A DNA stretch of 64,000 bases from assembly GCA_005281725.1 (NCBI GenBank), contig SSBO01000009.1, positions 7,564,303-7,628,302 of the forward strand. The letters run 5' to 3'. Source of the DNA: Wuchereria bancrofti (Eukaryota; Nematoda; Chromadorea; Rhabditida; Onchocercidae). The position numbers and the translations under genes are program-made. A model generated the notes under the pieces. That model was not told the origin of the DNA. It saw only the letters and a list, made by a program, of their open reading frames with translations, and did not search any database. Shown here piece after piece: positions 1 through 10,871 of this stretch (position 1 is the first letter of the stretch; every line of letters starts with the position of its first letter).

Positions 1-13
1 AGCAGATTTCATG

Positions 14-916
14 TCAATCTTTAGAAGAAACAACAGTTAGTGGTGTATAAAGGTATTCGGCAAGTGCACGAAGTTTTGCCCTAAGCAGGCCAAGTGGTAC
101 TTCACTCCCTGCTTTTATTGCTAGAAGCATGTTAGCTATACGTGTGACGGCAATCACCCCATTTTCACATTCCAGCAGCATTTCCGTTAAATTTTCTCTC
201 ACTCCTAGAAAATAGTATGACATTAGATACGCACTAGTTTCTTCATTATCTACTTGTCTGATTCCATGGTATTCTATCACTCCTTCTGAATGCGTAGCTT
301 TCATACCATTTATTTGCAGTAGAGGGGAATGTAAGGTTTACCGAACAAAAAAAGCAAAAAATTTGAGATAAAATCCCAAAGACTAGTAGTAAAATTGAAT
401 CGCATAATGGAAATAAAATGGAAGGAAGTGATTTATCATTATAAATATAAGTTGTTACATAAATATAATTAGCTTGTTCAGTCACCACAGTCCAATTATT
501 TAAGAAAAATTTCCAATCGAGATTTGCAATTATTAGAAAAAAAACCTTGTCTCTCGAAAGTTTCCCAAATATTGGAAATCAAAGCAGCAGATACGGTTGC
601 ATTTGCATCATTTCCACCAACACTATCATAACCACTGTAAGCTAGCAGTAAACCTGGAACTGGCAGCGCATATCAACATCTTTATTAAAAAAGAAACGAT
701 GCAAATTCATCAACCTAAACTCATAATCTCATAGCTTTGTTGCCATTTTCATTATAATTTCTTCATTACTCACTTGTTTTCAATTACATACTGTCCAAAC
801 AAAAGAAAGTACTTTTCAAATCAATTACCTTCACGATTCAGCAGGAGAGCACCACTTTTCGTGTTTGGCGTATTAACCTGTCCAAGTACTTCGGTTAATG
901 CTTTTGGTTTCAACAT
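14..916 (-). CDS. lmtr-2: Ragulator complex subunit LAMTOR2/p14 (roadblock/LC7 fold), 128 aa, 3 exons
   Basis: Ragulator anchors Rag GTPases to the lysosome or late endosome for amino-acid signalling to mTORC1; LAMTOR2 pairs with LAMTOR3. Exons, all read leftward: 829-916, 546-653 and 14-204, together 387 nt with stop TGA at 14-16. Junction phases are 1 and 1. The N-terminus starts MLKPKALTEVLGQVNT and continues with LLLNREG and LLAYSGY, as in animal LAMTOR2. Exon 3 gives the family's C-terminal signature with VTRIANMLL and a terminal ALAEYLYTPLTVV segment. The length matches the human protein (125 aa). An open frame continues upstream of 204, but the acceptor at 205-206 and the family alignment place the exon boundary at 204. 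The exon 2 donor is weak, GT followed by a run of T. The gene lies 3' of rpb-9 on the same strand and could be trans-spliced near the AG about 30 nt upstream of the ATG. The 3' UTR runs off the window. Confidence 0.95.
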
Positions 917-1507
917 CACTTCGATCCAGGTCTAGCCGCCAGCTGCATGATATATGAGTTAAGTTTGCATCAGAAACCTCATCTGCATTTTTTGACTAGC
1001 TACATCTCGCTTCTTTTTTTACATGACCATTCGAAGAAAACATGAAACTACATTTTGCAAAATCCAAAGTGCTTCATCACTAATAGTTCTAAGTGCTTTT
1101 GACAGTCACATCCACAGTTATCTCATTTTTTCCTTCTACTTTATTTCAGATAAAAGGAAAATAAATATAGCCAATTGCGAACTAACTGATAAGGAGCCAA
1201 AATATAAACATAATATTTTATATTTTCACATAAACAAATGCAATATACAGAAACCGGGAATTAATACAAATAAATAAATGCGAAAAATTCAGGAAAAAAG
1301 TGTGAAGAAGCATCACATCTAATATCAATATCACTAAATTTTTCGATGAACTGTATGTCTTATACCTAAATTCTACACTTCAGAAACGAAAAATGAAAAG
1401 TGATGATATGTAATGTAATAACAATCGTAAAAGACAATCAACTACAAAGTAATCAACATCTGCAGAAGTTTATAACAACGGCGACTACTATATAATTGAC
1501 TGCAGTT

Positions 1508-2270
1508 TCAGTCAGTCCATCGATGTGCGCAACTTGGATTCATGCAGACATAATACAATCTCATCTCTTCCTAAAAAGAACTTCCCCGGTGACAAATTCC
1601 AGTCAAAATGTAATTCAAGTTATAAGACTAAATAAAAAAAAAAAAATATGTGAAAAAAAGTTAATCGAAACATACTTCAGCTCTCCTAGATTGGGCCTGG
1701 AAAAATACAGCTTCTCTTCCCCGACACATTGGACAGGGATGATCCTCGGTTTTCGGCAATGTTGGATCGTGCACAACATCAGCCACAATTTGAGTTAATT
1801 CACTTAAAATGATTAAAAATAAAAGAATGCATAAATAAATAACAGATAAGTGAAGAGACAAGTGAATCAAATATGACTTCAAAGCTAACATTTTAATAAG
1901 AATAAAACATAATATTAGTCCAGACTGAAACTTACTCCACTTCATGCATTAATTTGTTGACATAAATGCAAGGATTTTCGGAAAGCTGTTTGTGATCACA
2001 ATTCCGACATGCATATAATAACTGCCTATTCTCTTTGTCCTCCTTTGGATATAACATATTATTGCTGAAATAATTTCCAATAAATAAGGCAGAAGTCATT
2101 AAATAATAGATATCTTGCTTCGGATACCCAAATTCAAAATGAGCTTATCATTTATTGCAACAATTTATCCCACAATCAAACTTCCATCTCTTAATCTATT
2201 TAAAATCCAAATAAAGAACTCACCATTCCGGACAAAACTTTATTCCGACAAATCCAGGCTCCGAAGTCAT
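1508..2270 (-). CDS. rpb-9: DNA-directed RNA polymerase II subunit RPB9, 121 aa, 4 exons
   Basis: RPB9 is a small Pol II subunit needed for start-site selection, elongation and fidelity in the nucleus. Exons, read leftward: 2224-2270, 1936-2064, 1676-1802 and 1508-1570, together 366 nt with stop TGA at 1508-1510. Phases are 2, 2 and 0, and all joins keep frame. Zinc ribbon 1 uses C13/C16 and C35/C38, with C16 split across intron 1. Zinc ribbon 2 uses C82/C85 and C110/C115, with the normal CX2C and CX4C spacing. Signature stretches include [40 protein letters not shown] and the C-terminal CAHRWTD. Human RPB9 is 125 aa, so this is full length. The start is the only ATG giving the expected short leader (MTSEPG). 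The gene sits between vha-8 (about 750 bp upstream) and lmtr-2 (about 590 bp downstream) on the same strand. Confidence 0.97.
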
Positions 2271-3022
2271 ACTTCAAATTTAGTGTTTGCGATACCCCAG
2301 TTAGGACTCGCACTTTCACGATTTTTTTCTTCGAATTTTGACTTTTTCAGCTGTTTATTCTAAATCTCTGCTTTATCTAGTTCAAAATAAAATGCCTAAC
2401 TAGTGCAGTCAAGCACAACATACCAACGCGAGTTGCGTAACTAATTCCCTGCAACTACTTTCAAAATCCAACATTCATTCTTCTGCTTATTACAAGTATT
2501 TCATTTCGATAAATATTTGAAATATTTCGACAAAGAGAGAAAGTAACAGCGGAAAGGAAACACTGTTTTTACTAACAACTTCACTCTGACTTATATGCCA
2601 CCAATAATACTCTGAATTACAATGACTGGACATGATTAAAAAGACTAAATGATTTTAAGTGATGATAAGCTTGTCAGCAACAAATAAAAGATCCAGTAGC
2701 AGCATACCAATGAAGAAGTGCCTGATACGGCGTCCTCCTCCAAGCTACATCACGTTTTCATTTTGTAGCATACAAAAGAAATTCTTTTCACTTATGCACA
2801 ACTGATATATGAAACAATACATATCTCAACGTGAAATTAACATATACTACAACCATTCTGCTGATGATAAAATAGGAAATCAACAATGGCTACACAATAT
2901 GATAATCACTAGTCAGAATGTTTAAACAATGGAAAATAATCACAAACTATCACAAGGAATATTTTGAATATTAAAAAAAGTGCCAACATTCTCACTTCTG
3001 TTTTTTGTGCACATCGAATGCT

Positions 3023-4809
3023 TCAGTCAAAGAATCTTCTATTTGGATTCTCACCAAACAAAGCTACACGAATTTGAGGTATAATCTGCAATAATTTTTC
3101 TCTATTACTGAAAATTAGACAAAAAACTACAGAGACTAAAAAATTTAAAGAATATGATTTAAACTTATTTCAATCATCCAATTTGATAAACTAATCTGAA
3201 TATGGTTATATTAAGCCACAAAACAACTTTAATAAGAAACTAAAAAAGAACTATCTCCAAAGATTTAATTGCTAGCTTCGAGTACCACAATATTAGCCAA
3301 TACTTTGTTTCTTATATCGAAAGATGAATCCCTTCAACTATAACAGTATAAGACACAGGTACAGGATCTTTGTGGACAGATCTCAGTATCACATAGAAAG
3401 TTTGTACGTTACTATGCACTATATAATTCCATGTTTACAATGCCATGGAGTTGAATCTATTCTTCTGTCCCGAAAATATTGACTTACCTGAGCAGCAATC
3501 AATTCTAGACGAGATTCCAATGTCGACGAAACTTTTATCTTACCATTTTTCGCTGAAAGTTCTACTCCACCAGCACTTTCATCCGGCAAATATTCGCTCG
3601 TGTCAATTCTCACCTAAAGAGGACATGCAGTACCCTAGCACCACCATACTCTTTAAAACCCTGATAACTTCAAACAAAAACATACAGTAAGAAGGACATG
3701 TTTGCATGTTTAAGAAAAACGGGAACAAATAAGACTACTATTATTCATAAATCATTATGCAGAAAAATAAACCTTTGTGCGTTCACCCCATTGTTGCTCA
3801 AGTTCGTCGAGACATTCCGGCAGAAGTTTTTGCACTGATAGTTCGTCTTTTTTGCGGCAACGTAATGTAACTTCTGTTTCTAGTAATTGGAATAATGCCT
3901 ACAAAAGTTAGAATACTATTTCGATGACTCACAAGCAAGAATTCTAAATCAGATTGTATTTGAGAAAAATAAAAATACCTGCAAAATTAAGCCTTTTAAG
4001 ATTGATGGATATTTAGTGGAGTCTCCAGAAATTCGGCTCAAATTCAAGCGTGCCTCTTCAATAACTTTATTCAGATGATCTTCACGTGCCTGTAAATGAA
4101 AATATTAAATGCAGTGATAATATCATAATGTAAGTAGCAACCATTTCCGTCCACACTTCAAACGAAATGATGTACCTTACTTAATACTTCTCGAAATAAC
4201 TTTTTCAATTATTTCCCTAAATATGTTATGGCCAGAAAAGATCGCATTCTTACTTTTAAGCACTTTAGGCGTCCTTGATTGAGCATGTTCGAACTCTGAA
4301 TTTTTCTTTGCAGTTCCACTTGTTTCTCTTTCTTGTCATAGTACTCCAAAATCTTAGTTCGCTGTTGTTGAACAAGGCGGCCCTAGAAACTACTTCGTAT
4401 AAATGGAAAATTTTTAACCGAATCTGTTCAAATAATCGTTTTATGATCAAGCGCTATTTTCATAGAATGATTACTCGTATTACCACTGCTCAAGCGCGGC
4501 AGGTACCTTATAATGAAACATCCATAATCAATCAAACATAAAACCACTTTATTTATTATGGTATAACAACGACAATACGCTTCATACTTTAAGCCGAAGA
4601 AAGAAGGATTTAGAACTTCTTAATATCTAACTTACTTCCGCACTTCGATTAAATCATCAAGATGAAAATGTCATAGTTTTTACCTTTTCAATATTGAATT
4701 CCTCTTCCGCTTTTGCGTCAACTTCTTCTGCTTTTTCAATCGCTTCTTGCTCAATGAATGCGATCATATGTCGTAGTTGCTTCTGCACATCATTATCTGA
4801 GAGCCCCAT
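3023..4809 (-). CDS. vha-8: V-type H+-ATPase subunit E, 226 aa, 6 exons
   Basis: Subunit E forms the peripheral stator stalks with subunit G and links the V1 catalytic head to the V0 membrane sector of the proton pump on lysosomes, endosomes and the nematode excretory and epidermal membranes. Exons, read leftward: 4684-4809, 4254-4382, 3979-4089, 3773-3898, 3488-3613 and 3023-3085. All introns are phase 0 and the stop is TGA at 3023-3025. The protein opens [20 protein letters not shown], has the long charged coiled coil ([40 protein letters not shown]), and ends [16 protein letters not shown], the family C-terminus. The length equals that of C. elegans VHA-8 (226 aa). An in-frame ATG upstream at 4845 is rejected because the family starts MG(I/L)SD. 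An acceptor AG at 4830-4831 leaves a 20-nt leader, consistent with spliced-leader addition. Confidence 0.98.
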
Positions 4810-4828
4810 TTTATTTCTCCAAGAAGTA

Positions 4829-4832
4829 CCTG
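4829..4832 (-). promoter_or_regulatory. Likely 5' acceptor (trans-splice) site of vha-8
   Basis: On the minus strand the sequence reads AAAAATTCAG and then a 20-nt leader to the ATG at 4809. No coding exon is expected upstream of this ATG, so the acceptor most simply receives a spliced leader. A 5'-UTR cis intron is the alternative. Confidence 0.45.
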
Positions 4833-5771
4833 AATTTTTAATCAAAACTTCCTACCATAAAACGGATAAAGCTCCACGTGATTAACAAGCAATAATAAAG
4901 ATTAAGCAACTCTTATGTATTCAGTGATGAGTAAGTAATTTGATACAATGAGTAAGTAATTTGAAAACAAGAATCTACAAAGAGTACATTCAACCACATA
5001 ATTTACAAATACCCATAATAAACATAACAAGCAGTTCTGCAACTGAAGCATGGCACAACTAGCCAAAATATTAGCATAAGTAACACAGTAATCAAATATG
5101 TCAACTACCATAACATGGATAGATGAAACAAGTAAGAAATGCGTTGAATTAATATTCACAGAGTTATGTAACGCATACGTGCGAGCATATTACAATGGCC
5201 ATGGACAACAGCAGACCGACCACTCAGAACAAGAAACAAAAGACCAGAAGCCAAAGAACACACGGTCGCAGCCGTTATTTACTCCGCACTATGCAATACT
5301 TTACAATCCATCCAGTTAAAACAATGTTTTATAAAAGAAGGAGCATTTTTGAATTTCATTAATACGTCTTTGCACTTTCGAAGGTCATACCTGCAAGCAC
5401 TAAATTTATGTTCACGGAATTTGGGAGTTCCTATTTGAGATAACTAAAAGATGTAAACATAACAAGGAAGTGATACTGATCCAGTAACCGAAATTAGGAT
5501 CAACTCCTTGTACATTATTCTTATTGTCAACAGACAGATCAAATGTCTCTGTATTAATTAGAGAGAGAACTTCGAAACACACATTTCTCTTACCTATTCG
5601 TTACTTACATGTTTTAACAGTAATGTGAAATAATAAGGTGTGTTCTGTGAAAAGTTGAGCAATTCATTGAGAGATAAATGCATTTTTTTACAATCTTTCA
5701 TAAGTATAATTTTTATTCATTTCAGCTTTGGCGGATCAATACGCATCAGTACAGTTTAATGATATGGAAGA
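4833..5771. other. Intergenic region upstream of vha-8
   Basis: This stretch should hold the vha-8 promoter. A 16-bp unit (tgagtaagtaatttga-like) occurs twice near 4927-4964. A plus-strand open frame of 73 codons from ATG 5098 to 5319 has a hydrophilic, G+C-richer second half. It has no recognised domain and could be chance or a small divergent transcript. I see nothing else that can be supported. Confidence 0.4.
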
Positions 5772-6262
5772 ACCAAAATATTGATTTTATCATTTCCGAT
5801 ACAGCACTGGCATACGATGATTATTGATATGTGATACTATTACTCTCATACATTTTCAACTAAACAACAATTTAGTAAACGAAACAAGCTGTACAACCAA
5901 GCAAAATTTTCAGTGATACAATGAGATAAGAAGAAATTCCCTCACACAACTATTTACTTCCGGTTTTCAGGGGATCCTTATTCTCTAAATCACTGTTAGA
6001 AAATCTTAATGCAACAGAATTTACCAAATCTTGATGAATTAAGATTGAATTAATAAGTAGAAGTAAGTAGTTATCTCTCGCCTCAATTTACATTGCAAGT
6101 CGCTTTAAACATTTCAATTGAAATTTCAATAACCGATTAATTGAAACATTAATAATTGCAATGAAATACTGTTCAACACTAAATGTTGTCTGATCTGCTT
6201 TAATTAGAAAAGATACTTTTTCATTTTAAAGAAATTCTATTTTGAGGTGGTCGAAGCTGCAC
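5772..6262 (+). repeat. Left arm of a large inverted repeat
   Basis: The arm pairs in inverted orientation with 8748-9238. By direct comparison the outer ~390 bp (5772 to about 6160) appear identical. From there to about 6225 there are scattered substitutions and small indels, and the last ~40 bp are clearly more diverged. A few more bases outside the arm (the ggaag next to accaaaat) also pair after one indel. No obvious target-site duplication flanks the outer ends. Confidence 0.95.
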
Positions 6263-6660
6263 TCTCACTTAGTATTAAAGAATCAGGTGTTCTCTTAATT
6301 GTAAATAATACTTTAACAATTATTCAAAACTATCATTGCTTTGCTTTGCATTAACATTTATCTTAAAAAGAAGTTTTGTCTTTTTCTTAAAGTGATTTAT
6401 GGTAAATTATTCGAAAATGAAGTTTTTAAATTTCGATTTTTTTCAAATTGATGAACAAAATTAAAAATCCGCGAAAATTAAAAATTTGTTAAATAAGCGT
6501 TGACTAATTACATAAGAACTGAATTGAGGCCATATTTTTGGATAATTCCAGTACTCGTAGTCCTAAATGGAGAAGATGCCTAATTGTTCATATTGCTATC
6601 ATTATTATTGTATTTACATTTATATAATTATAGCTATTTATATTTCCAATATATTTTAAT

Positions 6661-6815
6661 AAATTGATCCGATTAATTCAGTTCTGCTTCAGAAACTCGT
6701 CAGATGAATTTGACTATTTGCAAAAAATGTGCATGTTTGCGAGAATAGAATTTTAGAATATAATTTTAGCGCCCAATCTCATCTGATATTTTAATCTGAA
6801 AACTGCAGTATTATC
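6661..6815 (+). repeat. Left arm of an inner, diverged inverted repeat
   Basis: Two exact blocks anchor this arm: TTGATCCGATTAATTCA at 6664-6680 and a 22-bp block starting TAATTTTAGCGCCCAATCTC at 6761-6782. Both recur in inverted order at 7622-7638 and 7537-7558. Sequence between and inside the blocks is recognisably similar but carries indels, so this repeat looks older than the outer pair. Confidence 0.8.
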
Positions 6816-7504
6816 GAAGTAAACAAAACAATTGACACAAACAAGGCATTTGTAGTCAATAAATGCTAATTTTGATGCCAACACCAACTGTGAAATAATC
6901 CGTTCAAAAGCTGAAATGACAAATTTTTATAAAATCTTTATATTATTCCAGAGACTGTTCCTATTTTCGGATACAGTGCGATGATTCGAAATCACTTTGG
7001 GTTTTTGTAGCAAATAATTGAATTTCCATTTGATACTTCATTTTTTACCCATCAATTTTAGCAGCTGCTTAAATCACTATGTTTCATACAGATAATGTGT
7101 TAAAGTTCATCAATTGAATATAGTTACAAATTATATTATTAGAGAAGCAGAGATATGAATATACAATATTGCTTTATCATATGATGAAAATGTTCAAGAT
7201 TTTGTTGTATAGAATTTTGAAACATATTGCTGGAAAGATTTGCTAATTGCTAGTAATATGAGCGAATTTCTCGCAATCTAATCAATTACATAAATTTAGA
7301 TTTTTTGGAAATGTGATGCTAAAATAACACTTCAAACCGAACACTTCAAATCTATCTGTTTGAAGAAATTTTAAATCACTGAAATCAAATTATCAGTGAA
7401 ATTTAGAAATATTTTCAAAGATTGCAAAAAAATATTTCACAAAATTATCAAAATTAGAAATTATTATTATAAATGCGTTTCTATATTCAATTTTTCTTTT
7501 GTTT

Positions 7505-7640
7505 ATTTGTATAATACTTTTTAGATTGAAATGTCAATGAGATTGGGCGCTAAAATTACATCCGAAACGATCAACAATAATTAACATGGATAATTTTTGC
7601 AATTGGTAAAGAGGCAGCGATTGAATTAATCGGATCAATG
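7505..7640 (-). repeat. Right arm of the inner, diverged inverted repeat
   Basis: This is the inverted partner of 6661-6815, with exact matches at 7537-7558 (22 bp) and 7622-7638 (17 bp). The midpoint of this pair (about 7150) differs from that of the outer pair (about 7505). The locus is therefore not one simple palindrome, or one side later gained or lost DNA. Confidence 0.8.
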
Positions 7641-7806
7641 ACTTTATCAGAATATAATACTTTTCGAAAATATAAACAACAACTTGATATAAATCCTCAG
7701 AACATACACACATATTCTGATCATTCTGATCACTGTGAGTCTATATATTAACTTTTCTATATATACCAAACTTACCAAATTAAGAATTAATCGAAATATA
7801 AACGAT

Positions 7807-8554
7807 ATGTACTTTCCACTGTTCTTGGCAATAATTGGAATTTTGTCAACAGTTATACTGGGCCAAAATGGTAAGTTTAGTCTGAACATACTGTGATATT
7901 GCCAACTTTCTTACCATTAGCAATAAATAATTGATGAATTAATTATACGACTAGTACTAGGTATTAAGATAACTTTTCAGAATATACATAAATTTTTGAC
8001 AAGTTTATCGAAAGGTTCATAAAACACAAGTGATTTGCAGAAACTCCTACGCTAACATCCGCGTCAACAGCTCCCGTGTCAACAGCTTCTCCGTTAACAG
8101 CTTCTCCATCAACAGCTTCTCTCGTGTCAACAGCTCCCGTGCCAACAGCTTCTCCATCAACAGCTTCTCTCGTGTCGACAGCTCCCGTGCCAACAGCTTC
8201 TCCCGTGTCAACAGCTTCTCCAGTGTCAACAGCTTCTCCTTCGTTCCCAATGGTGACAGCAGCTTCAATTTTTGATATAACGCAAGGATTAACATCGAAT
8301 GGTCCTGAAAATTTTTTCGTTTGCTGGAAGCTTTTGTCATGTCCGTGGCATCCGTACCAACACTGCCATTGTCCGCCTTACGCACATATTTGTTATGGGC
8401 CCTATACAAAGCTAGTTTGTCCGAACGGAATTCAGTAAGTCTTTAATTATTGTTGCACTTCGAACCTAGTTAGACTTCCTAAAATAACAGCTAACTTGTT
8501 TATAATACTTATGTCATTTTCAGCAATGGAGGAGAGGTCAACAGTAATTCGTGA
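7807..8554 (+). CDS. Secreted mucin-like protein with six-cysteine C-terminal domain, 162 aa, 3 exons
   Basis: I do not recognise a named family. Exons are 7807-7870, 8041-8434 and 8524-8554, 489 nt in total. Phases are 1 and 2 and the stop TGA is at 8552-8554. Splice sites are strong: G/GTAAGTTT, TTTGCAG, CA/GTAAGT and ATTTTCAG. Residues 1-20 form a classic signal peptide (MYFPLFLAIIGILSTVILGQ). Roughly residues 23-95 are a Thr/Ser/Pro/Ala tract built on variants of VSTASP, STASL and STAPVP, probably O-glycosylated. Next comes TAASIFDITQGLTSNGPENF and a compact cysteine domain spaced CX5CX7CXCX6CX8C, rich in Pro, Tyr, His and Trp. The tail is hydrophilic. AATAAA at 8770-8775 is a plausible polyadenylation signal and lies inside the inverted-repeat arm. 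Microfilarial sheath or cuticle surface mucins are a possible analogy only. The gene is wholly enclosed by the inverted repeats. Confidence 0.85.
8053..8246 (+). repeat. Coding minisatellite of the mucin tract
   Basis: Imperfect tandem units of about 12-21 bp, built from tcaacagcttctcc and tcaacagctcccgtg, repeat in frame inside exon 2 of the secreted gene. One compound unit of about 54 bp is duplicated almost exactly (segments beginning ccatcaacagcttctctcgtg near 8106 and 8154). Open frames on the opposite strand here are repeat artefacts. Confidence 0.9.
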
Positions 8555-8747
8555 TGATTTCAAATGCCTTCTGAAACAGTTTAATTTGAAATTGAATTTG
8601 CTGTAATGATTGAGAACTTTTCATTTCATTCCATGGATGTTTAAATCGATGCATTAGCGGATAAGTGAACGTTTTAAGAATAGTGGGATAAGTAACTACC
8701 ATTAATTAAGCTTAACACGTATGCTGTCTAGCAGTCATTATTATCAC

Positions 8748-9238
8748 TAGCAACTTTAACCAACTTAAAAATAAAATTTCTTTGAAGTGGAAAAGTATCT
8801 TTTCTAATTAAAGCAGATCAGACAACATTTAGTGTTGAACAGTATTTCATGCAGTTATTCATGTTTCAATTAATCGGTTATTGAAATTTCAATTGAAATG
8901 TTTAAAGCGACTTGCAATGTAAATTGAGGCGAGAGATAACTACTTACTTCTACTTATTAATTCAATCTTAATTCATCAAGATTTGGTAAATTCTGTTGCA
9001 TTAAGATTTTCTAACAGTGATTTAGAGAATAAGGATCCCCTGAAAACCGGAAGTAAATAGTTGTGTGAGGGAATTTCTTCTTATCTCATTGTATCACTGA
9101 AAATTTTGCTTGGTTGTACAGCTTGTTTCGTTTACTAAATTGTTGTTTAGTTGAAAATGTATGAGAGTAATAGTATCACATATCAATAATCATCGTATGC
9201 CAGTGCTGTATCGGAAATGATAAAATCAATATTTTGGT
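8748..9238 (-). repeat. Right arm of the large inverted repeat
   Basis: This is the inverted partner of 5772-6262. The outer end (attttggt at 9231-9238) pairs with accaaaat at 5772-5779. The inner 40-50 bp (about 8748-8795) are diverged from the left arm, while the outer part matches it base for base. Confidence 0.95.
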
Positions 9239-10871
9239 CCTTCCTATAAGAAATCGAGCTGCTCGTGAATGGATTTTCAAATTGATTCTACGGTGGCAAT
9301 ATTGCTGCAAATCTTTCATCACAAATCTTTCATCACTTTCATCGCACTCTATTTTTTAAAAAAGAATCTGTAAAATGAACATGAGAGCAATTTTCTAAAA
9401 TTTTCTTGTTTAAAGTGCTATGAAGTCATGAATAATTTAATTGAAATTGAGAATTTCACAAAAATTGAAATTGATCAGCAAAAAAAAAAAAGAAAAATTT
9501 ATACACCGAAAAAATAAACTGTTCATACTGTCGTCAAGTATCGCATAACATTACAACGCACCAAACAAGAATGATCTGATTACATGCTTCAAACTGACGA
9601 AAATATATAAATATTTTTTAATAAAGAAATATTTGTTTCCACAAGTAATCAGTCTTTAACAAAGAAAAAAAAGAATTCGTGCGGATTTTTGCATGAAACA
9701 CTCCACTTTTACAGACGATCGACTACATACGTGTAAGAAAAATGATTTGAAAATTATCCCGATCTATTGTAATTTGATTTGAGATCAATCGAAAACTTCA
9801 TGGAATCATCATGTGTATTGCTAATGTTAATTTGAATGGTTCAAATATGTAAATTTCGACATGGTTAGAATAAGAACGTAAATATTTGGATTGAAAGCAA
9901 TAAATCTTAAATTTAACTTGGAAAGTTGTAAATAAGATAATAAATCATTATCACTGATCTTCAAAATCATACAATTACTATCTAAAATATTTTCGGAATT
10001 CAACCTAATCGAAATGCTTATTTGAAACGGTTAAAATATTGTAAACATCTTAAATTGTTGTAAACAATTGCACTATATAAAGGAAGATTAACTCCAAAAT
10101 TATTTTTATCAACATCGCAAATTTGCTTTGTCTCGTTGATTTATCGCACGCTTCAACCAAACCCTTCATCTAACAACAATCTTAATCAATTCCTGTCGAA
10201 TGGTTAGGTAAGGAAGACCAATTTGGTGATCAACTCTAATTTCATTTTCTCTGATCATTGTTCTATAACGTTCACAAAAAAAATAAATGATTCTCCTTTA
10301 ATCATGAGTCTGCTTTCAAACTGCACAAAAAGAACCTCATCAGTCCAAACAAAAAACTTCCACTACACACTGCATTTTTTTCTAGAAAAAAGAAATAATT
10401 TCCAAACCATTTGTAATTTTTTTTAAAGATGCTAAATGCAAACTGCTTGTATCAATTTAACAAGTATGTTCTTAAAGATTTTTAATTGATTCAGACATTA
10501 AAATAACTGAGCTTATTAAACAACTTCGTAGTATGTAAGTTTTCCGAATTTAATATAACACATTGCCGAAAGCTACGCAGTATTTGCGTACTGTGAAAAA
10601 TCAAAAATGCTATAACAATTCCTTTGAATATGAAATGAGCTGCTTATTTGCTACTTACTATAATCCATCACTTGGGCAAGAGAACAGGAGAAAAGTAGAT
10701 GCCAATAGCAACGGTAATTTGTACTCATTGCAAAAAGTTCCCTATTTTTTTCGTAAAACATTGCCTTTCTTTAAGCTATGTCTAATAAAGGCTGCATCTA
10801 GCTAATCATCTAGCAAGTAAGCATCCATTGTTGATGGATAGAGGAGATTGTAAATGAGAAAGGTCTAAATG
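9239..10871. other. Intergenic, no supported gene
   Basis: The stretch is AT-rich. A TATA-type motif lies at 10074-10082, followed by an ATG at 10203 and a good donor (GTTAG/GTAAGG) about 7 nt later. I could not find an in-frame continuation. Open frames at 10223-10426 and 10563-10805 lack splice support, and the second begins with TTG rather than ATG. Confidence 0.5.
10074..10082 (+). promoter_or_regulatory. TATA-box-like motif
   Basis: TATATAAAG lies about 130 nt upstream of an ATG at 10203 that runs straight into a consensus donor. The arrangement resembles the first exon of a TATA-driven gene, but no partner exon is confirmed. Confidence 0.3.

Noticed and set aside
205..304. Upstream extension of the lmtr-2 exon 3 open frame to an ATG at 304
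   Set aside because: A good acceptor at 205-206 and the match to LAMTOR2 through exons 1 and 2 show this part is intron.
1803..1945. Start of the rpb-9 frame at ATG 1945
   Set aside because: It is intron 2 read-through. The true exon starts at 1802 and continues the RPB9 alignment from exon 2.
4810..4845. In-frame ATG 36 nt upstream of the vha-8 start
   Set aside because: It lies across the likely splice acceptor and does not fit the conserved V-ATPase E N-terminus.
8047..8409. 120-codon minus-strand frame rich in EKLLTRE repeats
   Set aside because: It is the antisense shadow of the mucin minisatellite. The sense gene has a signal peptide and proper splice sites.
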